Below, piece by piece: positions 19,879 to 29,822 of a DNA stretch of 64,000 nt (positions are counted from its first letter, which is position 1; every line of letters begins with the position of its first letter). The notes below the pieces were generated by a model, which saw only the letters and a list, made by a program, of their open reading frames with translations, was not told where the DNA came from and searched no databases. Source of the stretch: Bubalus kerabau (Eukaryota; Chordata; Mammalia; Artiodactyla; Bovidae); contig NC_073634.1 of assembly GCF_029407905.1 (NCBI RefSeq), positions 27,913,501 through 27,977,500 of the forward strand, given 5' to 3'. The position numbers and the translations under genes are program-made.

Positions 19879-20830
19879 TTTTTTGCTGTGGTCTGAGTCA
19901 TGCCTACAAAGGTTCCCTGTTGTATCCTCAACACTTTCCATTGCCTTTTAGGATTCTACTTCCTGACCCCACAGCATATGCTGTTGCTATCTCCCATTCA
20001 AATCCACAGCACTCTAGGGCTCCATAGGTTAAAAAAAACAAAAACACCTCACAAAACAAAAACACACTTAAATCATTTAGGGTACCCTTCTAAAGGCTCA
20101 TTCCTATCCCCCTTGTGATTTCCAGTCCCTTTTCCAGGACCTGGAGACAATGTTGAATCTAGAGAAGGAACCTCTTCGTGGAGGCCACCAAATGGCTGAG
20201 CTTGCTCTCCTTTGAGAGCATGAGAGCGAGAGCACCATAGACTCCTAAAATACACACTTTCAAAAGTCAAGACTTTCTGAGATTGGCCCTGGGTAGACCC
20301 AGTGGCTGCAACTGGGACCCTTTTGTCCCTGGTCTCCTCCTGACGTGGACAACTGGCCAGAGTGCCCTGACTAGGTAAGGAACGAGAGACTTTATTGACC
20401 TCTCTCCCCTTCCGTCTCTCTTTCCTCTCCTTAACCCTTCTTATCCTTCCCTGTTTTTCTAGTCCCCTGGTCCTGGATGCAGGAATCTGGTCGAAGGGCC
20501 CTCAGCCTGAGCTGAGGATTGGAGACTGATCACCTCCTCTTGGCAGAGAACTCGAATTCTTTTTCTGGTCTGGTCTGATTTCTGGTAGGGCCGAGTTCCA
20601 GTCCTCCCTTCTCTGGAAGCCCAGGGAAAAGTCCCATAACACCTGGGTATCTGTAGGTGGCAGGAGACGTCTGGAAGGCCACCCCTTTCACCACCCCTCT
20701 CCCACCTCCTCCCCCTTCTTCTTTCAACCTGGCTTCCTTTCCTCCCTTGAAATCTTTGATGTTAGTACTTGGATCTGAAGTTCTGTGTCTCTATAGGAGG
20801 TTTTCTGAGAGACTGTATTCTTGTATTTAA
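19879..20830. other. Unassigned DNA upstream of MTA3
   Basis: No supported gene. The stretch 20280-20560 has a leader-like look ('actaggtaaggaacg') but there is no LTR pair or coding frame to support an ERV. Confidence 0.4.
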
Positions 20831-21030
20831 GGGTTTCCCTGGTGGCGCAGAGGTTAAAGCATCTGCCTGCAATGTGGGAGACCTGGGTTCAATCCCTGGA
20901 TCAGGAAGCTCCCCTAAGGAAATGGCAACCCACTCCAGTATTCTTGCCTGGAGAATCCCATGGACAGAGGAGCTTGGTGGGCTACAGTCCATGGGTTGCA
21001 AAGAGTCGGACATGACTGAGCGACTTCACT
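20831..21030 (+). mobile_element. Bov-tA SINE
   Basis: Full Bov-tA with head 'gggtttccctggtggcgc' and end 'gactgagcgacttcact'. Near-repeats 'ttcttgtattta' and 'ttcttgttttta' flank it. Confidence 0.9.
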
Positions 21031-23639
21031 TTCTTGTTTTTAGCCCGGAGGATCAATGGAAGAGAAGGCGCCAGGACTGGAGAAGCTAGGAAACTCTGAC
21101 TCTGGTTTTCTTTCCCTTAGGGGCTCAATTGCTTTGATTCTTGCTTTCTCTTGGAATAGTCATCTGCTGGTACAACCCGGGACCACCTTGGAATAGCTGA
21201 GACAGATTGGCATTTTTCCAATAGAATTTTGCTAAATAACAACGTAAGTTAATGAAAGAAAAGAAAGGAAAAAAAAAAGAGAGAAACAGATCAAAGAAAG
21301 CACAAAGGACAAGCTGTGGTACTTTATCTAAAGCCTGTTATCTGGTTCCAGATTAATTACATTCTAGACCCCCAGGCTCCTTTCTTTTTCGGGCTCCTTT
21401 CTTGAGTTCAATATCACAAAGCTCCCAGACTCTGGACAGCCCTATCTTGGTTTTTTTTTTTTTTTTTCATATATAAAAACTCCATCCTGATGTTGAAGCA
21501 AAAACCAACACTCTGTCTTATCTATAGCTTCCTTGCAGCATCCACTTTTTCAGCTAAGCTGTGGGACTCTGGGGACTGACACAGAGAACATTCTGGGCCT
21601 TTTGGCAATCCCTTATCATGAGTCTTTAATCACAGCAATCATGCCAGAAAATTTTACCATGGAAAGGCTGGACTTTTCCTGGAGTTTCTGGCACAATCTG
21701 AGAGACCCCTCTATTTTAGTAATGAGGATGACTGGAATACAGAGAAAGCACCTAATAAGTATAAAGCTTAACACGTGCCCCAAACTTTGTATATTTCACT
21801 TTTTAGTACAACTGTTAGAATTAGGTGTCAGTAGCTAGTCATGATTTTTAGAGCTTGAGGATCAGAGGGGTCAAGCAACTTTTAAAGTCTAACAGCCAAG
21901 CTAGGAGTGAAGTTTGGGCTAGTTGGTGACAAGTTTGTGATCTGAACCATGCAGCCTGAGGAGGTAGAAGTGCCTTGAGTTCTTTGAAGCTACGGCTTTT
22001 TCACCCTTCTTTGTTTTTTTTTCTTCTATGTACAAACATTTGCTGAACTCCTTTATATGCATACTTCTTTGTTATTTGGAAGTATAAAAGTTTCATAGAC
22101 AAAAGTCCCTGCATTCAACTCTGCACCTGGTTCTCTAACTATGTTAAGTCCATCATTCATGGGCACTTGTTCTTCCAGATACTGAGCACCTATTATGTAG
22201 AAGACACTGGCCCAAGAGCTAGAGATGCAAGAGGTTATACACACAGAATCTAGAGGAAGGAAAGAGCCTGGGTTCTGCTACCATCATTACTTCCAACTAA
22301 TTCCATTCCCCCAAATTTCTGAGGCCTTTCATGGGGGAATGGGGTGGTTGGGGCTTCTGGATAAGGCTGTTCCTAAGGAGATTCGTATGGATGGAAGATG
22401 TTTTCTTGGCACTTTTTGCCCATTTATTGTGGTTAGTATCTGGTAAGGTGCACAAAGCTGGGAAAATGAGACAGGCAGGCAAGGAACTATCAGAAATAGA
22501 GAGATATTTTGAAAGGGAGAAACTGCTTACTTATTTAAAAATAATGGGAAAACACTTTAATAGAGCTTGCGACCTATTGTTCCCTTGCAGTTTATGGTTT
22601 CCAGGTGGCCTTTCCACTTGGAGACAATCTTCCTGGTTTAGAGAATTCTAGGGCAAAGGAAAGGGCTGAATTATCCCAACACTGCTGCCAGTTTATAGTT
22701 TAACTCCAGCTAAATTATGCAGCCTATTTACGTGTCAGCTCAGAAATAGAGAGAGTGATGTCAGTGATGTCACAATATGTTTTCTGTGGAATCTCCAGTA
22801 AAGGGATTAGGATAAATAACAGCTATGCAGTGTGCATAACAGAACAGCTTTATTTTTTCTCTAGGTCAAAAGAGTTGACGTGAGATCACAATTTGACTCA
22901 CAGCGTAAAACCTTTGGGAATCTGAAACTTGCTTGAGTTTAAAAAAAAAGCAGCAGACACCTGTTATTTGCATAGTGCTCTTTGCTGAATGGTTTACGAA
23001 GCATTTTAAGATATAATCACAACTGTTCCTTACCCCACCTGTGAGGTGCAATTAGTGTGTGCCCACTTTATACTTGAAGAAACTTGAGTTACACAGTCAA
23101 TCGAGGTAATTCAACCAAAGATGCTTTATATTTTTTTTTAATTAAAGTGCTTTATATTTTATTTCTTGCTTTCCATTAGCTAGCCAGAGAACTATTTTCA
23201 CCTCCATTTGTGATAATGACAATCACAAATGCCATCACCAAACAAAGCAGAACACAGGCTTCTTTTCTGGGGACACTTCTCATCCACAGACGCCAAACCC
23301 AGAGTCAACACAAGGCTGTAAAGCCACCAGAAACTCCAAACAACCCACAACAGTTAGGGATCCTCTTCATGTTTATTACCCAACAATATCTGGGAGTAGT
23401 TCGGAATGGATTGGCTTCCCTAAAGAAAGCTGTTTGTGTTCATTTACGGGACAACCAGCTCAGATTCAACTCAATTTGGCTCTTTGTTTCTGTGAGGGTC
23501 TGAAGGCTGAGAAAACAGGGGTTGTCTAGAGAATTTGCCTGGGAAAATAATAACTTTAAAAGCATTAGGCACATAACCAGTTAACAGTCCATCAACAGCA
23601 AGCTGACTGGCACCATCTCTTCCTTTGAGGAGTTGTGGT
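21031..23639. other. MTA3 upstream region, mostly single copy
   Basis: Holds A-rich (21255-21290) and T-rich (21451-21468) tracts. Two stretches have MIR-like character, about 21840-21920 ('gagcttgaggatcagagg') and 22960-23100 ('cacctgtgaggtgc'). No gene is supported. Confidence 0.4.
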
Positions 23640-24384
23640 GACAATCAACTGTGGGCCCCGTTCCCCTAACGGCAAAGGAAGCCCCCCTCCTCTAATGGTC
23701 TCTTCTCCCAGCCGGGCTGCACTGCATATAAGGCCTGTCTAGAGGCAAGGCCTCCAGGTGTGGGGAAGTGGGTTCTGTTCCTCCTGGTTTTGGGGTGAAC
23801 GCGGATTGACACGCCAGTGCAGTTAGGGTGCAGTTGGAAGGGGGTCAGTTTTCCTAGTTCCGCCATCCTCTAGGTCTCTGCCCTGAGAAGCTGCAAGCAC
23901 TTGGCATCCCCTTGGCTCCAGGGCCTTCCGGCTCCAGGCCGGTTGCCTTAACCTCCCCAGAAGGAAGGAGCCCTGCTGCGAGCACTTATTTGCATCCAAG
24001 TGTTTGCATCCAGACTGGTGCTCACGTGCTGGAGGTCACACTGCCTGGAGGTCTCCAGGGACAGAGGCGGGGAGAGGAAGCCCAGTCTCGGGGTGGGCAG
24101 GTGCCGGGGTACGCTGGCTGGGGCGGCAGGCCTCGGCCTGGGCCAGGACCCCTGCCCTAGGACCCTCCACTTCCAGCAAGGTCCCCCCAAGCCGCAACCC
24201 GCCCCCCAATTCCCTGCTGGTCCCAAGCGCTCCGGCCTCCCCTGGCAGGGCAACTCGGCCCTCCCTAGCCCTGCTCTGGGGGCGGGCACCTGCCCCCACC
24301 CCTGGGCGTCCCCTCCCCTTCACTTCCCCCTCCCCTTGTTCCCTCCCTTCCCTCCCCCCCGCGGCGAGGAGTCGGCGGCGGCCG

Positions 24385-24422
24385 AGGCTGAGGCGGCGGC
24401 GGCGGCGGCGGCAGCGGCGGGC
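24385..24422 (+). repeat. GGC/GCG triplet repeat in 5' UTR region
   Basis: A run of GGC triplets with one CAG interruption lies about 40-75 bases before the MTA3 start codon, in the probable 5' UTR. Confidence 0.85.
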
Positions 24423-24458
24423 GGGGCTCGGCTCGGGCTCCGCGGGCGGGCGGGCGGA

Positions 24459-24468
24459 CATGGCGGCC
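24459..24468 (+). promoter_or_regulatory. YY1-like motif over the start codon
   Basis: The bases 'catggcggcc' contain ATGGCGGC, the core of a YY1 site, overlapping the MTA3 ATG. YY1 sites just downstream of start sites are common in TATA-less promoters. Use here is inferred only from sequence. Confidence 0.5.
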
Positions 24469-24487
24469 AACATGTACCGGGTCGGAG
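24460..24487 (+). CDS. MTA3: MTA3 coding exon 1
   Basis: Encodes the N-terminus MAANMYRVG plus the first base of the next codon (Asp). MTA proteins are subunits of the nuclear NuRD (Mi-2/HDAC) chromatin-remodelling and deacetylase complex. The identical N-terminus is known for MTA1 and MTA3. The ATG sits in a good Kozak setting (G at -3, G at +4) inside the CpG island. The exon ends at a consensus donor (G|gtagga, 24488). Its 28 coding bases leave phase 1, matching exon 2. A second in-frame ATG at codon 5 is a weaker alternative start. The 5' UTR upstream is GC-rich; its exact beginning cannot be read. Confidence 0.95.
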
Positions 24488-26162
24488 GTAGGAAGGCTCG
24501 GCCCGACCCGGCCCGTCTGGGAGCGGGCCCCGGGAGTGGGGGGGTCGGGGCGAGTTCACCCTAACGGCTGGCAGCCACGGGCGCCCGGGCTGAGGGCGCA
24601 GGCGGCTGGGGGCCTGCGGTGGGGGCCGGGGCTGCCCACCCCCCGCCCCTCCCCCCTCCCCCACCGTGGCCCGCGAAGGGACCGGGGCCCATCCACACCC
24701 CCCGCGCCCCGCCCAAGGTTTAAGGGCCAAGCCTGTACTTGAGGGTATGAATTATCACGCACCCCCACCCCCCACCCATGAAACCCACATGGGGGTGGGG
24801 GCCGTCAAGCCCCTTAAGAGGGTGGTTTATCCTCGCGTGGCATCTAGGCATTGGGGGTGTGGAGAGGGTAGAGGGACATTCGCCCCCCTCCTCTACGCCT
24901 CCCCTTCCTTGGGGGTGTGGGTGGGGGCGATGGGGGCCCAGCCAGGGCACAGCTGGATAGGCCTGTTTGCGGGGACAGGGCCCTACACCTCTCCGTCGTC
25001 ACGCTCCCTTCGGTTTCTTGTCCGGTTCCTCCCCGCCCCCCTCCCCTCTCCCCCAATAATGGGGCTTAGAGGGGCCAGGGCACCGCAGCCTGGTCTGGGG
25101 AGTTGAGCTCTGCCTGGACGTTCGCTCTACTGTCTGCCTCCTTCCCAGCCTTCTGCAGAAGAGAGAAATAAGGTCAAACAAACTTTCTCCCTACTCACGA
25201 CGCCCTCCTGGCTCTTTCCTGGTGAAATAATAATTCAGATAAGTGGCGTGTTTGTGTGTGAGACATGCTCTTCTGCTCATTAGCCGAGCTTCTTGATGGA
25301 TGGTGGTGGGAATGGCCTGGCTAAATGAGGCCACTTTGTAGAAGGGAGAAGGGAAAGAGCCACTAAGAGACAATACAGCCCAGCCTCTCAAATAAACACA
25401 CAGTGGGGAGTTTCCAGTGAACCTATTAGATGACAGGAAAAACCACATTTGAAAATTTTTATCCTTTTTGTTGACAGGCTGCAGCAATTTCATTATAACA
25501 AGACCCTAAAGGAGTCTAGATTAAATTTGGTAAATGAGATATTAAAAAAAACCGGTATCACCCCCAAAGAGCTCTGCCTCTCAAAAAGTGACCTGTCTCC
25601 GTTCTCCCCGCCCCCATCCTCTTAGATGGAGCTGTGAAAAAGTTGGTCGTGTGCTTCTGCTCTGCTCACCTGATTTTTTTTTTTTTAAGTTGGTGATTGA
25701 AATGTACTTTGGGCTGTTAAGCCTTTCAAGATGCTCTGAATTTGTCTTAGGTCAATAGTCTTATGTGAGAAGCATACTCCAGGGCAAGTGGATTGGAGTG
25801 AAAAGATGTGGAAGCAGTTACAGTATGAAAGACACATGTTTAGTCAGCCCTGACTAAATGATAAGAGGTGTCATTTTGTTTATTATTAAAAATTTGACAC
25901 ATGTGGGACAAGAGTCTCCACATTCAAGGAGAACTTGAATAAAACATTAATGAAAGTGAAAATGCCAGGAAAATAAGGATCTGTGAATGGTAGGCACATG
26001 AGGGAATATATTAAGTTTGCATTACTAAGTTTGCTTTTACCAGGGAATGAATTATGGGCGTGCTTCATTTTGAATGTGAATTACCTAATATAAAAAGTCA
26101 CAGATTGGCACATGTGAACTTTCTGTTGAAAAAATTAAGCTCTGTACTTCCTTTACTTACAG
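24488..26162 (+). other. MTA3 intron 1
   Basis: 1675 bp, GT...AG. The first 600 bases continue the CpG island. The remainder is ordinary single-copy DNA with no recognised repeat. Confidence 0.85.
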
Positions 26163-26230
26163 ATTATGTGTACTTTGAGAATTCCTCAAGCAATCCGTAC
26201 CTCATCAGAAGAATAGAAGAACTCAACAAG
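26163..26230 (+). CDS. MTA3: MTA3 coding exon 2
   Basis: 68 bases encoding residues 10-32, [23 protein letters not shown], the start of the BAH (bromo-adjacent homology) domain, which in MTA proteins contributes to chromatin and partner contacts within NuRD. The acceptor is 'ctttacttacag' at 26162 and the donor is AAG|gtatac at 26231. Joined to exon 1 it gives exactly 32 codons, so it ends in phase 0. The residues are shared by MTA1 and MTA3, so this exon alone does not separate the two. Confidence 0.95.
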
Positions 26231-27204
26231 GTATACACTGAGTGTTCTTGATTCTAATATTAAGAAATACTTGATTCCCACTGAAGGATAAGTGGGTAAA
26301 GGGCATAAGAGGTGATTTTACTTGCAGTTCCAGACTCTTTTAAAGTATGGATTTCAGATTAGAGAATTATGCAGGATTCTGAGTATTTTGCTTTTTATAA
26401 TTACCTCTGATATTAAATATTGATATTGAATATATAACATCTGCAGATTTCTTTAAATTGCTTGGAGTTTCTCCGAGCAGGCCACTCCAGTAACTCAGTC
26501 TCTTTTTATATTTGAAGTCATAATTTGTGTTTCTCCCTTTTTAGTGAATTAATTTTTTCCTCTTTCAGCTTGAGAAGGAAGAAGTTAGGAAATATAATAT
26601 TTAAGGGAATTTGTAAAATTCTAGACTAGGCTAACTAATAAGAATACAGTATTGGTATAATTATAAAGTGGCTTTTTTGGTACTGTAGGCCAGAATAAAT
26701 AAAACTTACCCATTGTTTTGTCCATGATCGAGGGTGTCCAGGACAGCAGCAGCATTAATGACTGTTGGCAATAGTTCAGCTTTTACATCGGAGGCACTTG
26801 AATAGTCATAAGCGACCTGACCATAAATTTCTGATGATTTTGAGAGTTACCTGTGTAGCTGGTGAGGATTCTTGCGATCAAAATGTTTGGGGGCTGTCTA
26901 GCTTATACTTTTCTCCCAAAATACCATCTGGAGACTGGTCCAGTTCTGAGTCCCTGGAAGCCCAGTCTGACCAAGGGCATGCTTGACTTAGGAGCTTGGA
27001 CATCCTGGTTTACTTTTGGGGATACCCTGGCGATGTTGCATTGGTAGAATTTGAGACCACCAACCACCAAATGAAGCAAATGGCTTCAGGGTTAGGTCAG
27101 TCTGTGGGTGGAAACTGTTGAGATGTCTTCCCGAAGTGTTTCTCTTTTATGTTATTGATGTAAGGTATAAGAATTCAGGCAATTCCAGGAAATTCCTTTG
27201 TATT
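26231..27204 (+). other. MTA3 intron 2, left part
   Basis: Intron 2 spans 26231-33107 (6877 bp). This first kilobase shows no recognised repeat or gene. Confidence 0.7.
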
Positions 27205-27325
27205 CCAGTGGTTCGGGCTCAGTGCTTTCACTGCCACAGCCCAAGTTCCATCCCTGGTCTGGGAGGAAAGATCCTGTAAGCCACACAGTGCCGCTAAAAA
27301 TTAAAAAAAAAAAATTTTTTTAAAT
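27205..27325 (+). mobile_element. CHR-type SINE in intron 2
   Basis: Diverged copy: 'ttccagtggttcgggctc', 'ccatccctggtctggg' and an A/T-rich tail. Confidence 0.75.
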
Positions 27326-27489
27326 AAAAGGCTTAATAAAGAATTTAGGCAATTCCACCCTGTTTACAGTATCAGTTTATTTAGAAAGTAAAGAAAAATA
27401 TTGGCCTGTGAGATTGGTATTCTCTGGCTCCTGCCTGCTTTGTTCATTTGGCTCTAAGTGGAGTAAACTCTTTCTTGGCTGATACTGTT

Positions 27490-27600
27490 TTTTTATGGCC
27501 ATGCTGTGTGCGTGTTGTGGGATCTTAGTACCTGACCAGGGATTGAATCCAAGGCCATGGCAGTGAAAAGAGTCCTAACCACTGGGCCATCTCGGCTCTT
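27490..27600 (-). mobile_element. CHR-2-type SINE in intron 2
   Basis: Minus-strand copy: 'atggccatgctgtgtgc', 'cctgaccagggattg' and 'cctaaccactgggcc'. Confidence 0.85.
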
Positions 27601-27703
27601 TCTCATAGGCACTCACCTTAGTACTGTCTCGTTTCCAGTTCCCTGTGCCTTGCTTTTTCCTCCATATCATTTATCACTGTCAAATATACTTTATGTGTTT
27701 ATA

Positions 27704-28339
27704 GACATGCCTCAGAGATATTGTGGGTTCAGTTCAGACCACTGCAGTAAGGCAGATATTGCAGTAAAGCAAGTCACGTGAATTTTTTAGTTTCCCAGTA
27801 CATAAAAAAGTTAGGTTTACACCATACTGTAGTCTATTATGTGTATAAAATGATCTGCATGCAGGGATTTCCCTGGTGGTCCAGTGGCTGACTTTGAGGT
27901 CCCCAGTATAGGGGGCCCAGGTTTGATCCCTGGTCTAGGGATGATCCCACATGCCACAACTAAGAGTTCTCATGCTATAGCTAAAGGTCGCCACGTGCAG
28001 CAACCGAGACCCAGTGCAGCCAAAAAAAAAAAAAGATGTGCATGCCTCATTGAGAAATACTTTACTGCTAAAAGAAATGCTAGCTGTAATCTGAGTCTTT
28101 TTTTTTTTTTTAGTCTTTAGTGACTCATAACATATATTAAAAGGTCACCATTACAAATGGGTCATAATAATAAAAAAGTTTGAAATGTTGCAAGATTTAC
28201 CAAAATGTGACAGACACTAAATGAACAAATGCTGTTGGAAAAATGGCACTGATAGACTTGCTTGACCCATCAGTTTGTAAAGAAACACAGTATCTGTGAA
28301 GTTGAGTGAGCCCAAGTGCAGTAAAATGAGGTGTCCCTG
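27704..28339. mobile_element. Tigger-like (pogo/Tc1 superfamily) non-autonomous DNA transposon
   Basis: The left end 'gacatgcctcagagatattg' and the right end '...aatgaggtgtccctg' are roughly inverse, with TA at both borders (27702-27703 and 28340-28341). Internal blocks such as 'gttcagttcagaccactgc' and 'aatactttactgctaa' are typical of Tigger. No transposase frame remains. A CHR SINE sits inside it. Confidence 0.75.
27862..28032 (+). mobile_element. CHR-type SINE inside the Tigger-like element
   Basis: 'gggatttccctggtggtcc' to 'gcagccaaaaaaaaaa', flanked by the imperfect duplication 'gatctgcatgca' (about 27850-27861) and 'gatgtgcatgcc' (about 28034). Confidence 0.85.
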
Positions 28340-28490
28340 TATTTTCATTGCCTGATTTTGCAAACTAGAATGAAAGCCTTAGGTGTGTAGTGATCTTTTC
28401 TATTCACTAATGAATTCTAAGTGCTTTAGAATACTGGCTGGCACATAGTTAAGGCATTCAGTAAATATTTCTTGAATTAGTGAATTTCTC

Positions 28491-29690
28491 AGATGTCTGA
28501 TGTTAATACTTGTACATGGCTTTACTGGTTACAAGTACTTTGGTTCATTCATTTTACAAATATTTCTAAGAGCCTGCTACCTGCCAGGTACTTTTAGACA
28601 CCCACTTTTAGGAACTGAAGAATGAACGAGATAGGTCTAGTAGTGAAGATGGACATCAGCCAAATAATTCCACAAGCAGAAGGAAAATTGCATCTGTGCT
28701 AAATTTACAAACATCAGAGCATGGTGCTCTGGAAGCATATAATCTAGGGATTCAAGTTTGTCACCTTTTGAGCCTCACAGTACCTTAAACTTTTAAAGCA
28801 GATGCATCATGGATTGTTGGGAAGCACCCTGTGGTTAAGTAACTTAAATGTTTGGGTTACACATTTAGCTAGAACCTGGATTATTTCAGACTCCATCATT
28901 ATATTACTGTTTACTTTGACAGTCCCTCCCCTCCTCCACATCCTCACCTTCTCCCTCTCCCTCTGCTTTCACAGGAGTCATTAATATACTAACAGTCCTT
29001 AGGGGACTAGGGGTCACCGAATTGTGAAAGATGAGATTCTCTATAATTTCAGAGAATGGCAATTTGAGTGGATGGAGTATTGATTAAAAGGAACTGTGAT
29101 TGACTAATTATTAGATATTTACATAGGATCTTTATTTCTGAAGGGGTGTGAAAGAGAGATTTCATTTTAAGTAATTCATTAAATATTTCTTGAGTTTTTA
29201 TTATATAGCAGGTACCATGCTAGGCTTAGAGATACTACAGCGACCAATATGGACATAGTCTTTGCTATGGACGTAGTCTTTGGTATACATAGTGTGTAGG
29301 CCCACACAGGTCTACATTCTCTTGAGGGAGACACAGAAGATGAATGAACAGGTATAAAGAAAATTATTATAAATGGTGTTAATTTCTACAAAGGAAATAA
29401 GCAAGAGTCTTGACAGAATAACAGATTGCTTCCTTGGAATAGGGATTGGACTTTAAGGACATTGAAATTGAAGCTTAAAGGATAAGAAGGAGGTAGTCTT
29501 GGGATCGGGGCCATAAGAGTTCCAGAAATGAGGAACAAGAGGTCAGGTTGGCCAAGTGGGGAAATTTAACATGATTGGAAAAATCCAAATAATGAATTTA
29601 AGAATGCTTGATACATTCTTATTGATTAACTAAGAGAAAGAACATTAACCTATTTTATTAACTTTCTTCTAATTAGGTAGAATGTGTTTT
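28491..29690. other. MTA3 intron 2, unassigned
   Basis: Two stretches near 28545-28640 and 29165-29350 resemble an ancient dispersed repeat ('agcaggtaccatgctagg') that I cannot name. No exon seen. Confidence 0.4.
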
Positions 29691-29822
29691 AGGATTCTCT
29701 GGTGGTCCAGTGGTTAAAACTTAGTGCTTTCCCTGCTGGGCCCCAGGTTCAGTCCCTGCTCCGGGAACTTAAGATCCTGCAAGCTGTACAGCATGACCAA
29801 AGGAAAAAAAAGAAAAAGAAAT
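29691..29822 (+). mobile_element. CHR-type SINE in intron 2
   Basis: 'aggattctctggtggtcc', 'ggttcagtccctgctccgg' and an A-rich tail. Confidence 0.85.

Larger units (their letters stand above)
23640..25110 (+). promoter_or_regulatory. MTA3: CpG island and TATA-less MTA3 promoter
   Basis: GC- and CpG-rich block, densest at about 23890-24720, enclosing the first coding exon. No TATA box stands at a useful distance from the start codon. GC-box (Sp1-type) cores are visible, e.g. 'gggggcgggc' near 24278 and 'ggcggggctc' near 24420. Such islands usually give dispersed transcription starts; here most likely within about 24330-24440 (inference). It is the only strong CpG island in the window, which fits a housekeeping-type promoter for a chromatin factor. 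Confidence 0.85.
27610..28490 (+). mobile_element. L2 LINE 3' end split by a Tigger-like transposon
   Basis: The left part (27610-27703) has 'catttatcactgtc'. The right part (28340-28490) has 'gaatgaaagccttagg', 'ctggcacatagttaagg' and 'agtaaatatttcttgaat', the L2 terminus. The two are collinear once 27704-28339 is removed. Confidence 0.7.

Noticed and set aside
20280..20620. Possible retroviral leader or unknown exon
   Set aside because: A splice-donor-like 'aggtaagg' and a leader-like composition are not enough. There is no LTR pair, primer-binding site or coding frame.
24000..24740. Several long overlapping open frames on both strands in the CpG island
   Set aside because: High GC content removes stop codons by chance. 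The frames overlap each other in opposite directions, have low-complexity Pro/Arg/Gly/Ala composition and no domain. Only the 28-base MTA3 exon is supported.
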